Positions 16,816-25,050 of a DNA stretch of 64,000 nt are shown piece after piece. Position numbers and translations under genes: made by a program. The stretch is taken from contig NZ_RXHS01000004.1 in NCBI RefSeq assembly GCF_004138125.1, positions 62,001-126,000 of the forward strand, read 5' to 3'. Positions within the stretch are counted from its first letter, which is position 1. Each line of letters starts with the position of its first letter. The notes below the pieces were generated by a model. That model did not search any database. It was not told the origin of the DNA and worked only from the letters and a program-made list of their open reading frames with translations. The stretch is from Seramator thermalis (GTDB lineage: Bacteria; Bacteroidota; Bacteroidia; Bacteroidales; Dysgonomonadaceae).

Positions 16816-16955
16816 CTGCCTTTCAGGCAAAGGCTAGGCGGTGAATTGAAGGCTTCCACTGCGAAGGTATTTCCGGCTTGAAAAGCCGAATTTTCATAAC
16901 CGCAGAATTTATTCTGCGGGGTGAATCGGCTGCTCTCACCCTGCCTGAAAGGCAG
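16816..16955 (+). repeat. Modular palindromic repeat, copy 2
   Basis: Same order as copy 1: TGCCTTTCAGGCA (16817-16829), CGGCTTGAAAAGCCG (16874-16888), CCGCAGAAT...ATTCTGCGG (16900-16919) and CTGCCTGAAAGGCAG (16941-16955). The first and last palindromes are reverse complements of each other, so they also act as terminal inverted repeats. Confidence 0.8.
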
Positions 16956-17075
16956 AACTAATTATCCTTCAGAAAAAAAATGTTCCCTGTCCTTTTCCCC
17001 TGCATCCGCATTCACCTGTCCCTGCGAAAGCATTCGTCACTCGACAAACTGTAAGGCAAAACTCCCGAGAGAACG

Positions 17076-17885
17076 TCAACCGCAAATCAGAACTTTACCG
17101 CTGCCAGCATACTTCACCTCCTGCGGTTTGCCGTCAAAACCCACTTCTCCAAATTCCACCGCAGCCGAAACAATCAAAGTAACCTCCTCCGTTAAATCGT
17201 CGCGCAGCGATTCGTTCAACCCAACTTCAACCATTTGTCCTTCCCGAATATTCACGGCCGGAATCCATTCGCCGGTGAAGGTCCGGAAAATCCCGTTCAG
17301 CTTTTCGTTTGCGGGAACGTATTGTTTCAAATCTTCCCGATAAACCATATCCGATACACTACCCAGACTTATCGATATTCGGAAGAACGGTAATCGCCGA
17401 ATATTCAGCAAATCGAACGATGTGTTGATGCGGGGAATATGCACGACCGCCCTCAAATGCTCCCTCTCTATTTCGACACCTGTCGACACCTTCAGTACCG
17501 AATTGAACGAATAGTTCCGGTTGAAATTAAAGCCGCTCAAAGCCTGACGGCAGGAAGAAAGCCGGATATTCCTCGTGCCGACCTCATTTTCGGCATCCGC
17601 CTTTTGAACAGCTTTAGCCAATGCATTTAACGATGAGGTAAGATTGTAGTCGGCAACCCGTTGCAATCCGCCAAAAGCATTTTTAACGCATGAGGCAAAC
17701 CGCGTGCAACCCTTCCACTCGTTTTGCTGCAAACGCAACTTTTCGAATTTGGGAGAATTTTTAATCGTTTGCTTTGAAGCACCCCCTTTGCTTCTGACGA
17801 TAATCTTATCGCTTCCCCGCCGTTTGTAGAAACTGAGTCCACCCACGTTCCCTTCAATTTCGAATCCGCCTTTAAGTACAGCCAT
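17076..17885 (-). CDS. Orphan protein, unrecognised (distantly DUF6266-like start)
   Basis: 269 residues, no signal peptide or membrane segment. The N-terminus MAVLKGGFEIEGNVGGLSFY followed by KRRGSDKIIVRSKGG resembles the G-x-V-G-(x)-W/Y-K opening of DUF6266 proteins, which occur in multiple copies in Bacteroidota, but I do not recognise the rest. The middle is helical, with several cysteines (SCVKNAF, SSCRQAL); the C-terminal half is strand-rich. Ile/Val-rich GKVLICG ends the protein. It has its own promoter (17920-17950) and is isolated, flanked on both sides by the modular palindromic repeats. No function can be assigned. Confidence 0.75.
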   Translation of the reverse strand: MAVLKGGFEIEGNVGGLSFYKRRGSDKIIVRSKGGASKQTIKNSPKFEKLRLQQNEWKGCTRFASCVKNAFGGLQRVADYNLTSSLNALAKAVQKADAENEVGTRNIRLSSCRQALSGFNFNRNYSFNSVLKVSTGVEIEREHLRAVVHIPRINTSFDLLNIRRLPFFRISISLGSVSDMVYREDLKQYVPANEKLNGIFRTFTGEWIPAVNIREGQMVEVGLNESLRDDLTEEVTLIVSAAVEFGEVGFDGKPQEVKYAGSGKVLICG

Positions 17886-17919
17886 AGCATGAATGTATTA
17901 CGTATTGTATCGAATAGGA

Positions 17920-17950
17920 CAAAGATAATAATAAATTGTCCGAAAATCAA
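17920..17950 (-). promoter_or_regulatory. Promoter of the orphan gene
   Basis: On the minus strand, TTG (17948-17950), 20 bases, then TATCTTTG (17920-17927), a good match to the Bacteroidota pattern, 35 bases before the start codon at 17885. It supports this start and suggests the gene is expressed. Confidence 0.65.
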
Positions 17951-18164
17951 GAATAAAACTGAAATAAAACATAGATAATACATATTTTAAAAAGTATGTA
18001 TCAAATAAATGATATATAAGTATTATATATATTTAATATGAGTATAATCATAAACTAAAAAAACGGCTAAAGTAAGAACGAAATTCGATGAAAAAAAACG
18101 ATTCCGGGACGAATAACGAGAGCGGAAAAAGTGAACCGGGTATCCAAAGACAAAAAAGAGGATA
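17951..18164. other. AT-rich spacer, no gene seen
   Basis: Strongly AT-rich (runs of TATATATT near 18010-18045). No open frame, RNA gene or hairpin that I can support. Confidence 0.5.
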
Positions 18165-18313
18165 TTGCCTTTCAGGCAAAGGCTGCCTTATTGCCGAAGG
18201 AAGCGACACATCGTTTTTCGGCATAGTTTTGGCTTGAAAAGCCGAATTTTCATAACCGCAGAATTCATTTTGCGGAGAAGAGAATCAACCGATATAATCT
18301 GCCTGAAAGGCAG
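18165..18313 (+). repeat. Modular palindromic repeat, copy 3 (diverged)
   Basis: Keeps TTGCCTTTCAGGCAA (18165-18179), GGCTTGAAAAGCC (18231-18243), CCGCAGAATTCATTTTGCGG (18256-18275) and CTGCCTGAAAGGCAG (18299-18313). Between the first and second palindrome it has a different insert that forms its own stem, TGCCGAA/TTCGGCA. Confidence 0.78.
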
Positions 18314-18408
18314 AATAAATTCTCATTCATAATAACCTAACATCTATTATCATGTAAACTATATGATTATGATGAGGTAAGTGGTCCAGAACTAATTTAA
18401 AAAAACTT

Positions 18409-18416
18409 TATCTTTG
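18409..18416 (+). promoter_or_regulatory. Candidate -7 box
   Basis: TATCTTTG matches TAnnTTTG. No open frame follows; a terminator-like hairpin lies about 55 bases downstream. No good upstream TTTG is present. Confidence 0.4.
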
Positions 18417-18420
18417 TCCA

Positions 18421-18495
18421 AGCCAAATGAAGGCTTCGGTTCGATTCGTCGTACTGACGTCTATCACGTGTGGGACGGTTTCCGTCCCACTTTTT
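18421..18495 (+). ncRNA. Possible small RNA
   Basis: Starts just after the TATCTTTG box and ends in a 9-bp perfect hairpin GTGGGACGG/CCGTCCCAC (18470-18490) followed by five T. A small 5' stem AGCC/GGCT is possible. A 16-base sequence beginning AGCCAAATGAA at 18421 is repeated with one change at 18497. Structure only; no family recognised. Confidence 0.35.
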
Positions 18496-18650
18496 CAGCC
18501 AAATGAAAGCTTAATTCTCGTTTTCATCCAATTGAATATGAGAAATCAAAAGGAAGCCATAAGTTTTTTGTCTTTCCGACAATATTTTTGAAGCAAGAAT
18601 GTGATAATGAACGATTGATACGGATTTTCAAAAAACATCTTCATCGCTAT

Positions 18651-18680
18651 TTTGTATTGCGAGAATTATTCGTAATTTTG
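18651..18680 (+). promoter_or_regulatory. ars operon promoter with possible ArsR site
   Basis: TTTG at 18651-18654, 18 bases, TAATTTTG at 18673-18680, 31 bases before arsR. The sequence ATTCGTAATTTTGCGAAC over the -7 box has TTCG/CGAA ends, a plausible ArsR operator that would block polymerase. Confidence 0.55.
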
Positions 18681-18711
18681 CGAACAACAAATTGAGATAA
18701 TCATTACAACT

Positions 18712-19053
18712 ATGGTTTACCCCAAAAATAAAGCATACGACATCGATACCGAAGAGTTGGCACGTTTCGCCAAAGCGATGGGACATCCCGCCCGCATCAA
18801 CATTCTTCGGTTCTTGGCTTCCATGGACAGTTGTTTTTTTGGCGATATTTGTCAGGAACTTCCCATTGCAAAAGCTACCGTTTCGCAACACTTGACGGAA
18901 CTGAAAAACGCAGGATTAATCAGAGGCGAAATCGAACCGCCCAAAGTGAGATACTGCATCGATCAGGAGAATTGGGAAAAAGCCAATGAAGCTTTCCGGC
19001 AATTCTTCTCGAACATTCAATCCAAAGAAGTTTGTTGTAATCACGAAAATTAA
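18712..19053 (+). CDS. arsR: ArsR family metalloregulator
   Basis: 113 residues, a winged-helix repressor of the ArsR/SmtB family. The DNA-binding part reads AMGHPARINILRFLAS, then AKATVSQHLTELKNAGLI (recognition helix, 53-70), then a wing at GEIEPPKVRYCI. Candidate arsenite-binding cysteines are C41 and C47 (SCFFGDIC), C82, and a C-terminal pair C108-C109; the ELCVCDL motif of E. coli-type ArsR is absent, so the metal site is of another type. First gene of a three-gene cassette and likely autoregulated through the site over its promoter. The cysteine-to-metal assignment is inference. Confidence 0.9.
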   Translation: MVYPKNKAYDIDTEELARFAKAMGHPARINILRFLASMDSCFFGDICQELPIAKATVSQHLTELKNAGLIRGEIEPPKVRYCIDQENWEKANEAFRQFFSNIQSKEVCCNHEN

Positions 19054-19118
19054 TTGTCCGGATTAAGAGACGAAATAAAAGAAAAATTCTACTAATTTTA
19101 TCAAGATAATTTACAGCC

Positions 19119-19475
19119 ATGAATCTGATTTACACCATTGTCAAGGTGCTGCTTTCGTCCATTGTGCTGGTAGCCGTTTCCGAAATATCCAAACGAAGTA
19201 CTTTTATGGGCAGTATATTGGCTTCCATCCCGCTGGTTTCGCTGTTGGCCATCATTTGGCTGTATATCGATACCAAAGACACGGCACAAATTGCCTCGTT
19301 GTCCAGCGGAATTTTCTGGCTCGTGATCCCTTCACTCGTCTTTTTTATCGTGTTGCCCGTGCTGCTGAAAAGGAGTCTCAATTTTTGGCTGTCACTTGCT
19401 ATTTCGTTGGCACTAACTATTATAGCCTATTTCATCATGCTATTTATTCTCAAAAAATCAGGAATACAACTCTAA
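19119..19475 (+). CDS. DUF3147 family membrane protein
   Basis: 118 residues, almost entirely hydrophobic, with four predicted helices (about 5-22, 34-52, 62-82, 88-110) and basic loops. The pattern EISKRSTFMGSILASIPLVSLLAIIWLYID, split over helices 1-2, and LVIPSLVFFIVLPVLLK match DUF3147, a small inner-membrane family of unknown function that I recall in arsenic operons. It lies 65 bases after arsR and 11 bases before arsM. It might help export arsenicals, but no transport function is shown for it here. Confidence 0.8.
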   Translation: MNLIYTIVKVLLSSIVLVAVSEISKRSTFMGSILASIPLVSLLAIIWLYIDTKDTAQIASLSSGIFWLVIPSLVFFIVLPVLLKRSLNFWLSLAISLALTIIAYFIMLFILKKSGIQL

Positions 19476-19486
19476 AATTCAATAAT

Positions 19487-20308
19487 ATGGAAAAAAATAT
19501 CAAATCCGTTGTCAAAGACACGTACACATTGATCGCCAAGCAATCGAAAGAACAGAACGAAACTTCCTGTTGCGGCGTTGGCGGATGCTGTTCTACTGTC
19601 GATTACGCCGTTTTCAGTGAAAACTACCGCCAACTGAAAGGTTATCACGAAGATGCCGATTTGGGATTGGGATGCGGCATACCTACCCAATTTGCGTCCA
19701 TCAAAGAGGGCGACAGTGTACTCGATTTGGGCAGTGGAGCGGGTAACGACTGTTTTGTTGCCCGTGCCATCGTAGGGGAAACCGGTAAGGTGGTCGGTAT
19801 TGACTTTACCGATGCCATGCTGGAAAAAGCATATAAAAACAATGCCAAACTGGGTTTTCGAAATGTGGAATTTGTCAAGGGAGATATTGAGGATATGCCG
19901 TTGGAAGACAATCAGTTTGACGTGGTGATTTCCAATTGCGTATTGAATCTTGTTCCCGACAAGCGGAGGGCTTTCGACGAAATCAAACGGGTATTGAAAC
20001 CCGGCGGTCATTTTTGTGTGTCGGATGTAGTCGTAAAAGGCAATCTTCCCGAAAAATTGAAAAACGATGCAGAAATGTATGCCGGTTGTGTTTCGGGAGC
20101 TATTGAGATGCAGGACTATTTGGACATTATTCAGGAAGCAGGGTTTCAATCGGTTACCGTTCACAAACAAAAGGAGGTGCAACTGCCACAGGAAATTTTA
20201 CAGAAATACCTCAACGAAGAGGAAATTCGGCAGTTTAATCAAAAGGAAATCGGAATTTTCAGCATCACCGTTGCAGGAGAGAAAGCGATTGAAGGCAGCA
20301 TAAATTAA
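19487..20308 (+). CDS. arsM: Arsenite S-adenosylmethionine methyltransferase
   Basis: 273 residues. Methylates As(III) with SAM to volatile or less retained methylarsenicals in the cytoplasm. The SAM-binding loop is VLDLGSGAGNDC (78-89), followed by GKVVGIDFTD and VKGDIEDMPL. The conserved arsenic-binding cysteines are present: C63 (LGLGCG), C151 (SNCVLNL) and C201 (AGCVSGA). An N-terminal CC-GVGG-CC cluster (C28, C29, C34, C35) adds potential thiols. The start MEKNIKSVVKDTYTLIAKQS is the family N-terminus; longer in-frame extensions overlap the DUF3147 gene and are rejected. Only 11 bases separate it from that gene. Confidence 0.93.
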   Translation: MEKNIKSVVKDTYTLIAKQSKEQNETSCCGVGGCCSTVDYAVFSENYRQLKGYHEDADLGLGCGIPTQFASIKEGDSVLDLGSGAGNDCFVARAIVGETGKVVGIDFTDAMLEKAYKNNAKLGFRNVEFVKGDIEDMPLEDNQFDVVISNCVLNLVPDKRRAFDEIKRVLKPGGHFCVSDVVVKGNLPEKLKNDAEMYAGCVSGAIEMQDYLDIIQEAGFQSVTVHKQKEVQLPQEILQKYLNEEEIRQFNQKEIGIFSITVAGEKAIEGSIN

Positions 20309-20469
20309 CCTGTGTCAAGATTTATTTTCTTACACCTCCCGTTCCATTTTTTCCCTGTCAAACTACGGATCGGCTTATATTAGGGGGTAAGTTTGTCATT
20401 CAATGGCTATATCGTCAGCTACAAGCCTCAACGATGATTCATTGTGCATCGATCATTGTCTATCATTGT

Positions 20470-21516
20470 CTATCTTTTCCCTCTTTTATATTGTTCAGGA
20501 AAAGGCATACCCGCTGTATTAAGCGGAAAGTAGGGATTCCGGAGCAATTCACGACCCAAGAGTACCATGTCTGCCTGTTTGTTTTGCAAAATACGTTCGA
20601 TCTCCTCCGGTTGAGTAATCAATCCTACCGCAGCAACACCAATTCCTGTTTTTCGTACCGCTTCGGCAAAAGGTACTTGATAAAGAGGTTTTATTTGTAT
20701 TTGTTGGGTAGGGATATTCCCTCCGGACGAACAATCGATGATGTCAACGCCTCTCTCTTTCAGAATTTCGGCGAGTTTCACCGTATCACGAATGTCCCAG
20801 CCTCCTTCTGCCCATTCGGTTGCCGATAGTCGTACTATGATCGGGAGATCGTTATCCCATACCGTTTTGACGGCATCAACAATCATTAGTAGTAACCGAA
20901 CTCGATTCTCAAAACTTCCTCCAAAACGGTCAGTACGCTTATTCGTTAACGGAGAAAGAAATTCAGAAATAAGATAGCCGTGCGCTGCATGAATTTCCAC
21001 AGCTTGAAAACCGGATTTTGATGCTCTTAATGCTGCTTCTCTAAAATCGTTTATAATTCGAGAAATTCCATCCTCCGTAAGCTCTTCAGGCGGTAACTCG
21101 TTGTCGTAATACGGAATAGGAGATGGCGCAACTGTTTGCCAACCGCCTTCGGAAGGAAGTAACTGTTTTTCACCATTCGAAGGTTTGTCGTGCGAAGCTT
21201 TTCGTCCGGCATGAGCCAATTGAATTGCAGGAACGCAACCTTGCGAGCGGAGGAACGCCGTTATCTTTTTCAACGGTTCAATCTGTTCGTCTTTCCAAAG
21301 CCCCAAATCGTATGGGGAAATGCGTCCTTCGGGTGAAACAGCGGTAGCTTCCTGAATAATCAATCCCGCGCCTCCAATGGCTCTGGTGGCATAATGAACA
21401 AAGTGCCAATCGTTTGCCATTCCGTCCGTAGCCGAATACATACACATTGGCGACATGCCTAGACGGTTCTTAATCGTAATGGATTTGATTTTGAGTGATT
21501 CTCTATATAAATTCAT
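20470..21516 (-). CDS. NADH:flavin oxidoreductase, OYE/YqjM (NamA) type
   Basis: 348 residues, an FMN-binding TIM barrel of the old yellow enzyme class that reduces activated C=C bonds with NAD(P)H. Signatures: MSPMCMYSATDG with the YqjM-type Cys25 and Tyr27, GLIIQEATAVSPEGRIS, PAIQLAHAGRKAS, VEIHAAHGYLISEFLSPLTN containing the substrate-binding His pair, RTDRFGGSFENR, VRLSATEW, and GVAAVGLITQPEEIE/DMVLLGRELLRNPY near the FMN phosphate. The start at 21516 (MNLYRESLKI) fits the family; a longer start adds nine unrelated residues. It is convergent with the ars cassette and not part of it. Physiological substrate unknown. Confidence 0.9.
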   Translation of the reverse strand: MNLYRESLKIKSITIKNRLGMSPMCMYSATDGMANDWHFVHYATRAIGGAGLIIQEATAVSPEGRISPYDLGLWKDEQIEPLKKITAFLRSQGCVPAIQLAHAGRKASHDKPSNGEKQLLPSEGGWQTVAPSPIPYYDNELPPEELTEDGISRIINDFREAALRASKSGFQAVEIHAAHGYLISEFLSPLTNKRTDRFGGSFENRVRLLLMIVDAVKTVWDNDLPIIVRLSATEWAEGGWDIRDTVKLAEILKERGVDIIDCSSGGNIPTQQIQIKPLYQVPFAEAVRKTGIGVAAVGLITQPEEIERILQNKQADMVLLGRELLRNPYFPLNTAGMPFPEQYKRGKR

Positions 21517-21753
21517 GATGATATTTTTGCAAATACAAAACAAGTGAAATAGAGGAAATGTTTTCGTGTTGCAAGAAGAGACCTATTGACCATCTGACAG
21601 AAATAGATAACTTAACCGACAAAGAAATTAAAAAAGTAAAAAACGTTATTCGGGAAACCTTTGTCGATTAAAGTGTATTTAATACTCTGATTAACAGTAT
21701 ATGCTCATTTTTTAGGTAAAAACTTCTCTTTTAACGACCCAAAAGTCGTTTTC

Positions 21754-22542
21754 TCAAAACAGCCCGCTGATCATTCCTCCATCGATCTGGATGGTAGTTC
21801 CGTTGATGGAACGTGCATTATCGGAACAGAGATAACAAACCAAATCGCCCAATTCCTGAGGATCCATGTAACGCTTGTGCGGCAAATCGGCAACAGCCTT
21901 TTGCTCAAACTCCTCAACAGTCATGCCGGCTGCTTTGGCACGTACTTCCGTCAACCGGATAATGCGATCGGTTTTGAACGATCCGGGACAAACGTTGTTG
22001 ATGGTAATACCTTTCGAAATCAACTCCTTACTGATGGTTTTGGCATAACTCACAACGGCCGAACGAAAAATATTCGATAAAACCATGTTCTCCATCGGCT
22101 CTTTTACACTTGTGGAAACAATATTCACAATGCGTCCCCAACCGCTTCGCTCCATATATGGCAGACAGAGGTTAATCATGCGGATGTTGTACTTCAGCAC
22201 CGACTGATAGGCCTCGTCGAGATCGTCTTCCGATATTTCGCGGAAAGTGCCGGGCTTGGGACCGCCCGAATTGTTGACCAAAATATCTATCGTTCCAAAC
22301 TTTTTCACCGTTTCGTCCACGATCCTTCTGTTATCGTCTGCCGATGACATGTCGGCATTCAATGCCAACACTCCGACACCTAATGCTTCGATTTCTTTTT
22401 GCGTTTCGTGCAATGCATCAACATTGCGCGCACAAATGGTAACATTCACTCCCTCACGAGCAAGCGCAATAGCACACGCTTTTCCCAATCCTTTGCTGCT
22501 TCCGCCAACAATAGCAGTTTTTCCCCGTAAATTGAAATTCAT
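21754..22542 (-). CDS. Atypical short-chain dehydrogenase/reductase (BKR-like, no YxxxK)
   Basis: 262 residues with an SDR fold: nucleotide loop GGSSKGLG (13-20), NNSGG (90-94), and the C-terminal [16 protein letters not shown]. The classical catalytic Tyr-xxx-Lys is missing; the region after STS (143-145) reads [19 protein letters not shown], so the Tyr and Lys positions are occupied by other residues. This matches an SDR subgroup described as BKR-like with an imperfect NAD motif and tetrad. Start at 22542 ([10 protein letters not shown]) is the family start; an upstream ATG ten codons earlier is less likely. Divergent from metG. Substrate unknown. Confidence 0.85.
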   Translation of the reverse strand: MNFNLRGKTAIVGGSSKGLGKACAIALAREGVNVTICARNVDALHETQKEIEALGVGVLALNADMSSADDNRRIVDETVKKFGTIDILVNNSGGPKPGTFREISEDDLDEAYQSVLKYNIRMINLCLPYMERSGWGRIVNIVSTSVKEPMENMVLSNIFRSAVVSYAKTISKELISKGITINNVCPGSFKTDRIIRLTEVRAKAAGMTVEEFEQKAVADLPHKRYMDPQELGDLVCYLCSDNARSINGTTIQIDGGMISGLF

Positions 22543-22627
22543 CGTTTGTTTTTTCTGTTTATAACATCTCAAGCGAATTGTTGTTGCTCAATTTTATCAA
22601 GTTATGCGAAAAAAACTCATTTTTTCG

Positions 22628-22635
22628 TAACTTTG
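22628..22635 (+). promoter_or_regulatory. Candidate -7 box of metG
   Basis: TAACTTTG, a match to TAnnTTTG, 92 bases upstream of the metG start. No clear upstream TTTG. Confidence 0.45.
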
Positions 22636-22727
22636 CATTTCATTTTCGATACGTTAAAATCGATACCTTGCATCTGAGAAAATCATCCACATGCAACGGT
22701 TCGAGTAAAACAAACAGAGCACACAAT

Positions 22728-24788
22728 ATGTCAAAACAATTCAAACGCACCCTCATCACGGCAGCCCTGCCCTATGCGAATGGTCCCGTACACATCGGTC
22801 ATCTTGCCGGAGTGTATGTACCTGCAGATATCTACGCCCGCTATTTGCGCCTCAAAGGCGAAGAAGTGCTTTTCGTCAGCGGCTCTGACGAGCATGGGAT
22901 TCCCATCACCATCAAAGCCCGCAAGGAAGGCGTTTCGCCTCAAGACATCGTGGACAGATATCATTTTCTCATCAAAAAATCGTTTGAAGATTTCGGAATA
23001 TCATTCGATATTTATTCGCGCACCTCATCAGATATTCACACCAAAACATCTTCCGATTTCTTTCTGAAAATGTACGAAAAGGGGGAATTCGTCGAACAGG
23101 AGACCGAACAGTATTATGATGAAGAAGCGCAGCAGTTTTTGGCCGATCGCTACATCACCGGAACCTGCCCGATATGCGGCAATGAGCGCGCCTACGGCGA
23201 CCAATGCGAAGCGTGTGGTTCGACGCTCAACCCCACCGATCTGATTAATCCGAAATCGACGATAAGCGGCAGTAAACCCGTAATGCGCCGTACCAAACAT
23301 TGGTATCTCCCACTCGACAGGCACGAAGCATGGCTTCGTCACTGGATTCTGGACGAGCACAAAGAATGGAAACCGAACGTGTACGGTCAATGCAAATCGT
23401 GGCTCGACCTCGGGTTGCAACCACGTGCCGTAAGTCGCGATCTGGACTGGGGAATTCCCGTTCCTCTGCCAAATGCCGAGGGAAAAGTGCTGTATGTGTG
23501 GTTTGATGCACCCATCGGATATATTTCGAATACAAAAGAACTTTGCGGACAACAGCCCGAAAAATATGGGAACTGGGAAAAATGGTGGTGCGACCAAGAC
23601 ACCAAGCTTATCCACTTTATCGGCAAAGACAATATCGTATTTCACTGCATTGTTTTTCCCACCATGCTCAAAACCGAAGGTTTATTCATCCTGCCCGAGA
23701 ATGTGCCTGCTAACGAGTTTCTGAACCTCGAGGGCGACAAAATATCCACTTCGCGCAACTGGGCAGTGTGGCTCAACGAATATCTCGAAGATTTTCCAGG
23801 TAAGCAGGATGTGCTTCGTTATGTACTTACTGCGAATGCTCCCGAAACAAAAGATAACGACTTTACGTGGAAAGACTTTCAGGCACGCAACAATAACGAA
23901 TTGGTAGCCATACTTGGCAATTTCGTAAATCGCGCGCTAGTGCTAACGCAGAAATATTTCGACAATGCGGTTCCCGCTCTTGGCGATCTTTCTGATTACG
24001 ATCGCGAAACCATTCGCAACATCGAAGGAGTAAAAAACGCAGTGGAACAGAACATCGAACAGTTCCGTTTTCGTGAAGCATTGAAGGAAGCGATGAATTT
24101 AGCACGCATCGGCAATAAATATCTGGCCGATTGCGAACCGTGGAAAACCGCTAAAACAGATATGAGCCGAACGGCGACCATTCTGAATCTGTCACTGCAA
24201 ATAGCCGGAAACCTGACAATTGTGCTCGAACCATTTTTGCCGTTTTCCACCGAAAAAATTCGATCATTCCTCAACTTGCCCAAAATCGATTGGAAAAAAC
24301 TTGGCAGTATCGATCTTTTGCCCGAAGGGCATCGATTGGGGAACGCCGAATTACTTTTCGAGAAAATCGAAGATGACGTGATCGAACGTCAGGTTCAGAA
24401 ACTGCTCGACACAAAAAAAGCGAACGAAGATAGCTCTTACCACGCGAAACCCGTGAAAGAAACCATCGCTTTTGATGCATTCGAAAAACTCGACATTCGG
24501 GTAGGGACAGTGCTGGAATGTGAAAAAGTTCCCAAGTCGGACAAACTTTTGCGATTTTTATTGGACGACGGATTGCAGAAACGTACCATATTATCGGGTA
24601 TTGCCGCTTATTATCCCGATCCGCAAGCGCTTGTCGGGAAACAGGTATGCTTCATCGCCAATCTGGAACCCCGAAAACTCAGAGGATTTATGTCGGAAGG
24701 CATGATTCTTTCGGCAGAAGATGCCGATGGTTCGCTTGCACTTGTCGAACCATCCAAAATGGTTCATCCGGGAAGTGAAGTGAAATAA
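22728..24788 (+). CDS. metG: Methionyl-tRNA synthetase
   Basis: 686 residues; charges tRNA-Met. The class I signatures are [11 protein letters not shown] (HIGH at 22-25) and KISTS at 338-342 as the KMSKS variant. A zinc knuckle is formed by C147, C150, C160 and C163 ([18 protein letters not shown]). FDAPIGYIS and [11 protein letters not shown] are typical catalytic-domain segments. After the anticodon-binding helical domain comes a C-terminal tRNA-binding OB fold (about 585-686; [18 protein letters not shown], then [19 protein letters not shown]) that also mediates dimerisation. The start at 22728 is chosen because the family begins with [19 protein letters not shown]; the frame is open for 50 more codons upstream. 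Confidence 0.96.
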   Translation: MSKQFKRTLITAALPYANGPVHIGHLAGVYVPADIYARYLRLKGEEVLFVSGSDEHGIPITIKARKEGVSPQDIVDRYHFLIKKSFEDFGISFDIYSRTSSDIHTKTSSDFFLKMYEKGEFVEQETEQYYDEEAQQFLADRYITGTCPICGNERAYGDQCEACGSTLNPTDLINPKSTISGSKPVMRRTKHWYLPLDRHEAWLRHWILDEHKEWKPNVYGQCKSWLDLGLQPRAVSRDLDWGIPVPLPNAEGKVLYVWFDAPIGYISNTKELCGQQPEKYGNWEKWWCDQDTKLIHFIGKDNIVFHCIVFPTMLKTEGLFILPENVPANEFLNLEGDKISTSRNWAVWLNEYLEDFPGKQDVLRYVLTANAPETKDNDFTWKDFQARNNNELVAILGNFVNRALVLTQKYFDNAVPALGDLSDYDRETIRNIEGVKNAVEQNIEQFRFREALKEAMNLARIGNKYLADCEPWKTAKTDMSRTATILNLSLQIAGNLTIVLEPFLPFSTEKIRSFLNLPKIDWKKLGSIDLLPEGHRLGNAELLFEKIEDDVIERQVQKLLDTKKANEDSSYHAKPVKETIAFDAFEKLDIRVGTVLECEKVPKSDKLLRFLLDDGLQKRTILSGIAAYYPDPQALVGKQVCFIANLEPRKLRGFMSEGMILSAEDADGSLALVEPSKMVHPGSEVK

Positions 24789-24808
24789 CAAGATATTTTT
24801 GTTTTTTT

Positions 24809-24853
24809 AATAAATGACGGCGTAACTTTTTATGTTTCAAGCCGTCATTTATT
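24809..24853. repeat. 13-bp perfect inverted repeat downstream of metG
   Basis: AATAAATGACGGC pairs fully with GCCGTCATTTATT around a 19-base loop, 20 bases after the metG stop. A T-rich run lies on the 5' side but none follows, so it may be an RNA-stabilising stem or a terminator for minus-strand transcription. Confidence 0.6.
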
Positions 24854-24933
24854 ATGTAATGCAACCACTGATGCCAAAGAAGAATAGTAAAAAAAGGAAT
24901 TTCTAATTTTCAACGATAAATAATACTTTTGGG

Positions 24934-24970
24934 GAAAAGTGAAGTCTTGCGGCTTCACTTTTCTCTTTTT
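24934..24970 (+). terminator. Intrinsic terminator of metG
   Basis: GAAAAGTGAAG / CTTCACTTTTC, an 11-bp perfect stem with an 8-base loop, followed by TCTTTTT. Confidence 0.85.
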
Positions 24971-25013
24971 AAGAAAAACACCTCCGAAATCAAAAAATCA
25001 ACGATTATTCTTG

Positions 25014-25021
25014 TAAATTTG
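25014..25021 (+). promoter_or_regulatory. Candidate -7 box of the YfhO-type gene
   Basis: TAAATTTG, matching TAnnTTTG, 29 bases before the start codon. Confidence 0.45.
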
Positions 25022-25050
25022 TGTTTTCAAACATGTAAAGTCTTTGCAAG

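Larger units (their letters stand above)
15960..17075. other. Repeat-rich intergenic region
   Basis: About 1.1 kb without a believable gene. It holds two copies and one inverted half copy of a palindromic element, a GGGGC-GTT-GCCCC hairpin (16343-16359), degenerate tandem CATTATC-type repeats (about 16310-16345), a perfect 8-bp stem GCACTGCC/GGCAGTGC (16627-16646), another GTCCCCTT/AAGGGGAC (16649-16669) and a stretch at about 16230-16258 of a kind I recall as recurring in Bacteroidales intergenic DNA. Small open frames here read through hairpins and are not supported. Confidence 0.7.

Noticed and set aside
18361-18600. tRNA-like GGTTCGATTC segment near 18439
   Set aside because: It recalls a T-loop but there is no acceptor, D or anticodon arm at the right distances.
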